In this document: in pieces, positions 60,561 through 64,000 of the stretch | Layout: every line of letters starts with the position of its first letter | Position numbering within the stretch: the stretch's first letter is position 1 | Assembly (NCBI RefSeq): GCF_017874615.1 | Contig: NZ_JAGIKV010000014.1 | Location: forward strand, 1 to 64,000 | Direction of reading: 5' to 3' | Source: Paenibacillus xylanexedens | GTDB taxonomy: Bacteria > Bacillota > Bacilli > Paenibacillales > Paenibacillaceae | Length of the DNA stretch: 64,000 bases | Program-made: the position numbers and the translations under genes | Notes under the pieces: generated by a model | The model's input: only the letters and a program-made list of their open reading frames with translations | Told to the model about the DNA's origin: nothing | Database searches by the model: none

Positions 60561-61015
60561 AACAGGTGTCCAGTCCCTTCCAAGTAAGATACATGATTCG
60601 AAAAGGCCAGGAACGACTCTATGCTGCTCTGACGAACTAACATGACAAAATCCCAATGTTCAGCTTCTGGAGCAATCAGGTATTCTCCGCCTTTGCCCAT
60701 AAAAACAATCTCGCCCCCACTTTCTTATAGGAACGGGAGCGTGTGTTGAATATAACACTGGAAAGCTTCTTCCCCGCTAATGGTTTGGTTAGGGGCGAGT
60801 TCAGGGTGAGATGTTTGGTTAGGGGCGAGTTCAGGGTGAGATGTATAGTCTGCGATTTTACGAAAACGCAACAGATTCAACATGAATATACTGCCTTTGA
60901 TGTTTCGCCGCACAAGTTTCATGCCACTGTTTTGAGTCGGTTCAATGTAACCAGATGATTCAGTCACGTTCCATACCCCACCCCACTTTCCTTCTTTATC
61001 TGCTGTTGTGCACAT
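60561..61015 (-). pseudogene. DUF1330-like gene with three lesions
   Basis: Minus strand. The N-terminal part reads YIEPTQNSGMKLVRRNIKGS, then MLNLLRFRKIADYTSHPELA and ISGEEAFQCYIQHTLPFL. A TAA (60725-60727) interrupts; the same frame resumes ESGGEIVFMGKGGEYLIAPE and AEHWDFVMLVRQSSIESFLA, ending at YLEGTGH where repeat copy C begins. A 30-bp tandem duplication (60784-60843) adds TSHPELAPNQ twice. The fold resembles DUF1330/dimeric barrel proteins. Clearly non-functional now. Confidence 0.8.
60784..60843. repeat. Perfect 30-bp tandem duplication
   Basis: Two identical 30-bp units, 60784-60813 and 60814-60843, inside the DUF1330-like pseudogene. In frame, so it duplicates 10 residues without shifting the frame. 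Confidence 0.95.
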
Positions 61016-61029
61016 CGTTTACGTGGCTA

Positions 61030-61642
61030 TTAACTCTCTTCCTGTATGAATGCACCCTTGGCTAAAGTCTTAATATAGTCTCTAATATCGGGTGTCCAAT
61101 CATCAATTAATCCGTAAAAGTGATCTTTATTCCCGGCATACAGTGCTCTCAAAACCTCCTCATATTGAGGGGAATCGCCCGCCATTGCAGTCATAAAATG
61201 ATAACTTGCTGTGCTGTGCGAACTTTACTTTCGTTTCCCCCCCCGAGCGGCGAGCTTCATCTATCAATCTTCGCAGCGTTACGGAGGCTCCTCCAGGTTG
61301 AGCTTTAAGCCAGTCCCAATGTCGAGGAAGCAAAGTAACTTCACCAGACACCACTCCTAGCTTGGGACGGCCAACCCTGCGAGCAGGTTGTTCATGTTCT
61401 TTCGTATCCGGTATATATCCAGCTTGGCTGTTTAACCGCTCAAGCACCTCAGCTGTGTTTCCACGGAAATCAATATCTATTGGTTTACCCGTCAAATCAT
61501 TAAAAGTAAGCAATTGTACAAATTTACTGTCCTCCAAATTCTCTTTCACGGTGATAACAACATGCTGTAATGTACCTTTGGCGAAACAATCTCTTTCTAC
61601 AAAGGCAGTGCAGCTTATTGAAGTATTAGGTGAAACCTGCAT
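61030..61642 (-). pseudogene. DUF2239-like gene with frameshifts
   Basis: ATG 61642 begins MQVSPNTSIS. Conserved parts are LTFNDLTGKPIDIDFRG and GRPKLGVVSGEVTLLPRHW, then WLKAQPGGASVTLRRLIDEA. After a run of eight G (minus strand; 61237-61244 on plus) the frame is lost. Sense resumes in other frames as KVRTAQQ and then SYHFMTAMAGDSPQYEEVLR, DWTPDIRDYIKTLAKGAF, ending at TAA 61030-61032. Two single-base changes explain this. DUF2239 function is unknown. Confidence 0.85.
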
Positions 61643-61712
61643 GCAATTCCTGCTCTTTCGTTCCCTTATCAATAATCTGGCCATGAGTCTAAAGTGTCTT
61701 AAAAACCGAACA

Positions 61713-61973
61713 TTACAGTTCCCATCCTAAATGTCTATGTAATTCGCTTGGATCAAAAAGATACCGATCCCGTCTTAACAGTTCTACAATAGCTGCTGCT
61801 TCCCCGGCTAACAGAGACTTATACTCGTCAAACGTCTCGCCGCCGCTCTCCCAAACCCTTGTCACAAAAACGGCTGGTCCACAAACACTTACAGGAGTAG
61901 ATCCGAAAGCAAGGGTAAAGTTAACCGGCTTGCCGGTGAGGGCTGCTGAAAATTTGAGGTTAGGGCTGGACAC
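61713..61973 (-). CDS. Small protein of unknown function
   Basis: 86 residues from GTG 61973; no convincing ribosome site, so it may be the end of a longer gene. Alpha/beta (AALTGKPVNFTLAFGSTPVS; LLAGEAAAIVELLRRDRYLF) and ending FDPSELHRHLGWEL. Not recognised. It lies 71 bases upstream of the DUF2239-like gene, same strand. Confidence 0.45.
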   Translation of the reverse strand: MSSPNLKFSAALTGKPVNFTLAFGSTPVSVCGPAVFVTRVWESGGETFDEYKSLLAGEAAAIVELLRRDRYLFDPSELHRHLGWEL

Positions 61974-62095
61974 AGCTCAATAGAAATAAACTATATATAT
62001 TATAAAACAGAAGATTCTATTTTCTGGCATGGGTGTTTGTAGGGGAGAATGCACGTTGGAGGAGATATATTTCATTATTTTCTGAAGATAAGCAG

Positions 62096-62130
62096 AAAAA
62101 AACATCTCCTGGAGGAGATGCTTTTTTCTT
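62096..62130. terminator. Bidirectional terminator
   Basis: A GC core (CATCTCC 62103-62109, GGAGATG 62114-62120) is flanked by A7 and T6 runs. It ends the bacteriocin-like operon on the minus strand. The rest of 61974-62197 is non-coding. Confidence 0.85.
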
Positions 62131-62197
62131 GAGTAGAAACATTTGTTAGGATTGCTACTGGGAATCTTTCGTCCTAAAGTGAGGAAGTATAAATATA

Positions 62198-62401
62198 TTA
62201 CTCTCTTTTTTCAACATCTAATCGCCGACGAAATACCAAAGCCGAGACAGCAAATACAATAAACGATGCTGCTGAAGCAGCGGTAACCATCTTCAACACA
62301 TTGCCTATTGGAGAGTTAAACAACAGAGCAACTGAGATGATTAAAACAGCACCAGTTAAACCCATCCCCAAAACCGAGATCGCTAAAATCTTGTTCATCA
62401 A
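62198..62401 (-). CDS. Two-TM small protein, candidate immunity protein
   Basis: 67 residues from ATG 62401. Two hydrophobic segments (ISVLGMGLTGAVLIISVALL, 8-27; AASAASFIVFAVSALVF, about 42-58) and a charged end (RRRLDVEKRE). It begins 6 bases after the bacteriocin-like gene stop, so it is co-expressed. Small membrane proteins in this place often give self-protection; that role is inferred. Confidence 0.75.
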   Translation of the reverse strand: MMNKILAISVLGMGLTGAVLIISVALLFNSPIGNVLKMVTAASAASFIVFAVSALVFRRRLDVEKRE

Positions 62402-62407
62402 ATCACC

Positions 62408-63112
62408 TCACAGGTAATTGAAACAAGCTACTGCCCCAGCGATAGCACCACCACCAAGAAGTGCATATGCACCAATACATGCAGCACATATCGGAGCAGT
62501 CACTGGTGTCGGTACTGCACACGATCCCCCACACGCGACCGCAATAATATAAGCCGCCGTACCACCAATTCCAAGTACTGCTCCAAGACAAGTTGCTACT
62601 GCGCCTACACTATTTGGTTGCACTCCAGAGTTAACTGGCTCTTCTGCAAGCATTTCTTCATCTGTGATATAAGGTCTGTCAGTGTCCACGGATTTAACAA
62701 CTGATCCATTCAAATACGTCTCAACTCGGAAGTTTCCTGCCTCATTCTTGGTCACCAGCATTTCATTTGTCTGCAATACGGTATTATCCTCATCGAAGAA
62801 TACTGTTACGTTACTAGGAAGGCTGTAATCCCCATGCAAAGGAACTGTAACAACCGTAACTCCACCGCCAACCGTGTACACACTCGATTTTTCCAAATCA
62901 AAAGCAGAGACAGGGGCGATATTCTCAATTTCACCTGCTTCTACTCCATGTAGCGTTGCATCGATCAATTCCTTGGCTTCATTACCTATAACTACAGCAA
63001 AATCTTGGCTGTTATCCGCTTGTGCTGTAACACTCAAATTTGGAGATAAACTTAAACAGAAAATAGACAAAATCATTAATACTGGCAAAAAGATTTTTTT
63101 CGCCTTTAACAT
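62408..63112 (-). CDS. Secreted protein with cysteine/glycine-rich hydrophobic C-terminus, candidate bacteriocin precursor
   Basis: 234 residues from ATG 63112, fixed by TAGGAGGT 7 nt upstream; longer readings are rejected. A signal peptide (about 1-32, ending VTAQA) leads to a soluble middle (residues 40-165). The last 65 residues are hydrophobic and G/A-rich with six cysteines: CLGAVLGIGGTAAYIIAVAC, CGGSCAVPTPVTAPICAACI and GAYALLGGGAIAGAVACF. This resembles precursors whose C-terminal part is released as a membrane-active peptide (halocin C8-like or SdpC-like). Neighbour: the two-TM protein. Confidence 0.75.
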   Translation of the reverse strand: MLKAKKIFLPVLMILSIFCLSLSPNLSVTAQADNSQDFAVVIGNEAKELIDATLHGVEAGEIENIAPVSAFDLEKSSVYTVGGGVTVVTVPLHGDYSLPSNVTVFFDEDNTVLQTNEMLVTKNEAGNFRVETYLNGSVVKSVDTDRPYITDEEMLAEEPVNSGVQPNSVGAVATCLGAVLGIGGTAAYIIAVACGGSCAVPTPVTAPICAACIGAYALLGGGAIAGAVACFNYL

Positions 63113-63143
63113 AATAAAAAACCTCCTATTTTTTAATATTTCG

Positions 63144-63408
63144 TCACAACATTTCCTCTTCAAGATTGATACCATCTGTATGCAATTGCTTAGATACCAG
63201 TTCGATAGCATCTGCATGTTCAATGAGGGCTTTTTCTTTCTCGTTGTCCGACGCACCTGGGAGTGTTTTATAGAACTGAATGCTGCTAGGCCTGGATTTG
63301 GATTTCTTTTCCTGACCCGAGTTGGTCTCCTGTCACGTTGCCCATTAAGCTGAAGCTTAGGCCAAACGTACCCGCAATTAACCAAGTCTTCTTAAATTTC
63401 AATAACAT
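63144..63408 (-). pseudogene. Small secreted protein, frameshifted
   Basis: ATG 63408 with AAGGAG upstream starts a signal peptide (LKFKKTWLIAGTFGLSFSLM). The frame stops at TAG after about 40 codons. A frame shifted by one base, open through that point, continues EKEKALIEHADAIELVSKQL and TDGINLEEEML to TGA at 63144. The length is 3n+1, so one extra (or two missing) bases disrupt it. It is the first gene of the bacteriocin-like operon. Original product about 87 residues. Confidence 0.7.
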
Positions 63409-63633
63409 TCACGCTCCTTATAACCAGTTTTGAGGATTTCCCTCACATATATAGACACCTAAAAAGGAAAATAGTTTCCTTTTATTCATTATTTTGTAAC
63501 AGAGTCCAAAAAAAGTTAGAATAAGCGCCTATATGGACGACACACCGTAGAAACAAATTCCACATACTAAGTAAGAAAATTCGTCTCTAAAGGTATACCT
63601 TTACAAACAAAAAAATAAAATTCAAATAAATTG

Positions 63634-64000
63634 AGAATTATTCTTAAATTCGCTCATTTCCAATCGGTTTCGAAAAACGAATCTCCGTAAAGTGAAAACG
63701 GCTGCTGCTGACGCATATCTTTTGGGCGAGCTGTACTATAGAGAGGAATTCGAACCATTCAAAAAAGAGGCGTGCAACTTCTTAATATACGTTACCTGAC
63801 GCGACAACACGAGTCCTTCTCTAAGATGTGTGTGCAGACAAAGTTGCAATTCCAAGCTGTTCTGGATCAGGTCTTCCCAGCGTATAAAGGTGTTTTTGGG
63901 GCTATGTACTCTAACGTATCTCTTCGCTTCTTGCATGAGTTTCCGACCTCATCCTATGTTTTAAAAGTCAGTGAAGAGACACTTAAAATGACAATCAACG
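63634..64000 (+). mobile_element. IS110-family transposase fragment, frameshifted
   Basis: From about 63634 the plus strand encodes part of an IS110 transposase: LNSLISNRFRKTNLRKVKT, AAADAYLLGELYYREEFEPF, then after a shift in the six-A run at 63760-63765, RGVQLLNIRYLTRQHESFSK and LQFQAVLDQVFPAYKGVFGA. The N-terminus (first DEDD residues) is missing upstream, and the gene runs off the window. The stretch 63421-63633 is AT-rich with no gene. Confidence 0.85.

Noticed and set aside
63113..63385. A 91-residue N-terminal extension of the bacteriocin-like protein
   Set aside because: It precedes a proper ribosome site and signal peptide at 63112, and overlaps the frameshifted small gene in another frame.

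Overview
The window looks like a Paenibacillus-type Firmicute: moderate GC, strong AGGAGG-type ribosome sites, frequent GTG/TTG starts, PBSX-like phage genes, the Firmicute LexA box, and ECF sigma/DUF4179 and YcdB-like proteins. The genus is an inference from gene content.

Positions 1 to about 34 kb are most of a contractile-tail prophage, with no integrase in view. Order: a tRNA-Ile(UAU), receptor-like beta proteins, terminase, SPP1-type portal, MuF, scaffold, decoration protein, E-type capsid, connectors, sheath, tube, a tail chaperone made by -1 frameshifting at A-AAA-AAC, a lipoprotein moron, the tape measure (CTG start), LysM and baseplate genes of PBSX type, short fibres, and a lysis cassette (membrane proteins, M15 endolysin, LLH holin). 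A minus-strand cargo block follows: a dCTP-deaminase-like protein plus a membrane partner and DUF1653, then SRAP, ATP-dependent ligase, NucB-type nuclease and small proteins. A small HTH gene faces this block across divergent promoters carrying three TTCGTCA repeats. To the right lie an SOS promoter driving a LexA-like DNA-binding protein and a YolD protein, and an agr-like operon (kinase-less multi-TM protein, AgrB, cysteine-free AgrD-like peptide, stand-alone LytTR). A palindrome-rich gap at 33.97-34.55 kb probably marks the transition to host chromosome.

Positions 34.5-45.1 kb hold a tightly packed operon: MoxR AAA+ ATPase, DUF5682, VWA, a giant DUF5724/DUF4132 protein, a SWIM zinc-finger protein and a 92-residue tail gene. 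It corresponds in composition to the E. coli yehL-yehM-yehP-yehQ genes plus a MolR/YehI-type protein. It reads as a chaperone-like ATPase machine of unknown substrate.

Positions 45-53 kb hold an ECF sigma factor with its DUF4179 membrane partner, a WG-repeat protein, a structured repeat, a YbaK-type deacylase whose start codon abuts the stop of a cupin-XRE regulator, and decaying fragments (ABC transporter end, broken RDD gene).

Positions 53-64 kb hold ilvD with a GntR regulator and operator palindrome, a histidine phosphatase, a sigma factor fused to a large YcdB-like region, and a cluster of damaged genes (SUMF1 with an amber codon, DUF1330-like, DUF2239-like, a fragment). Three copies of a ~150-bp hairpin repeat lie here. 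At the right end are a candidate secreted bacteriocin operon with a two-TM partner and a frameshifted IS110 transposase fragment. This zone shows extensive recent gene decay.
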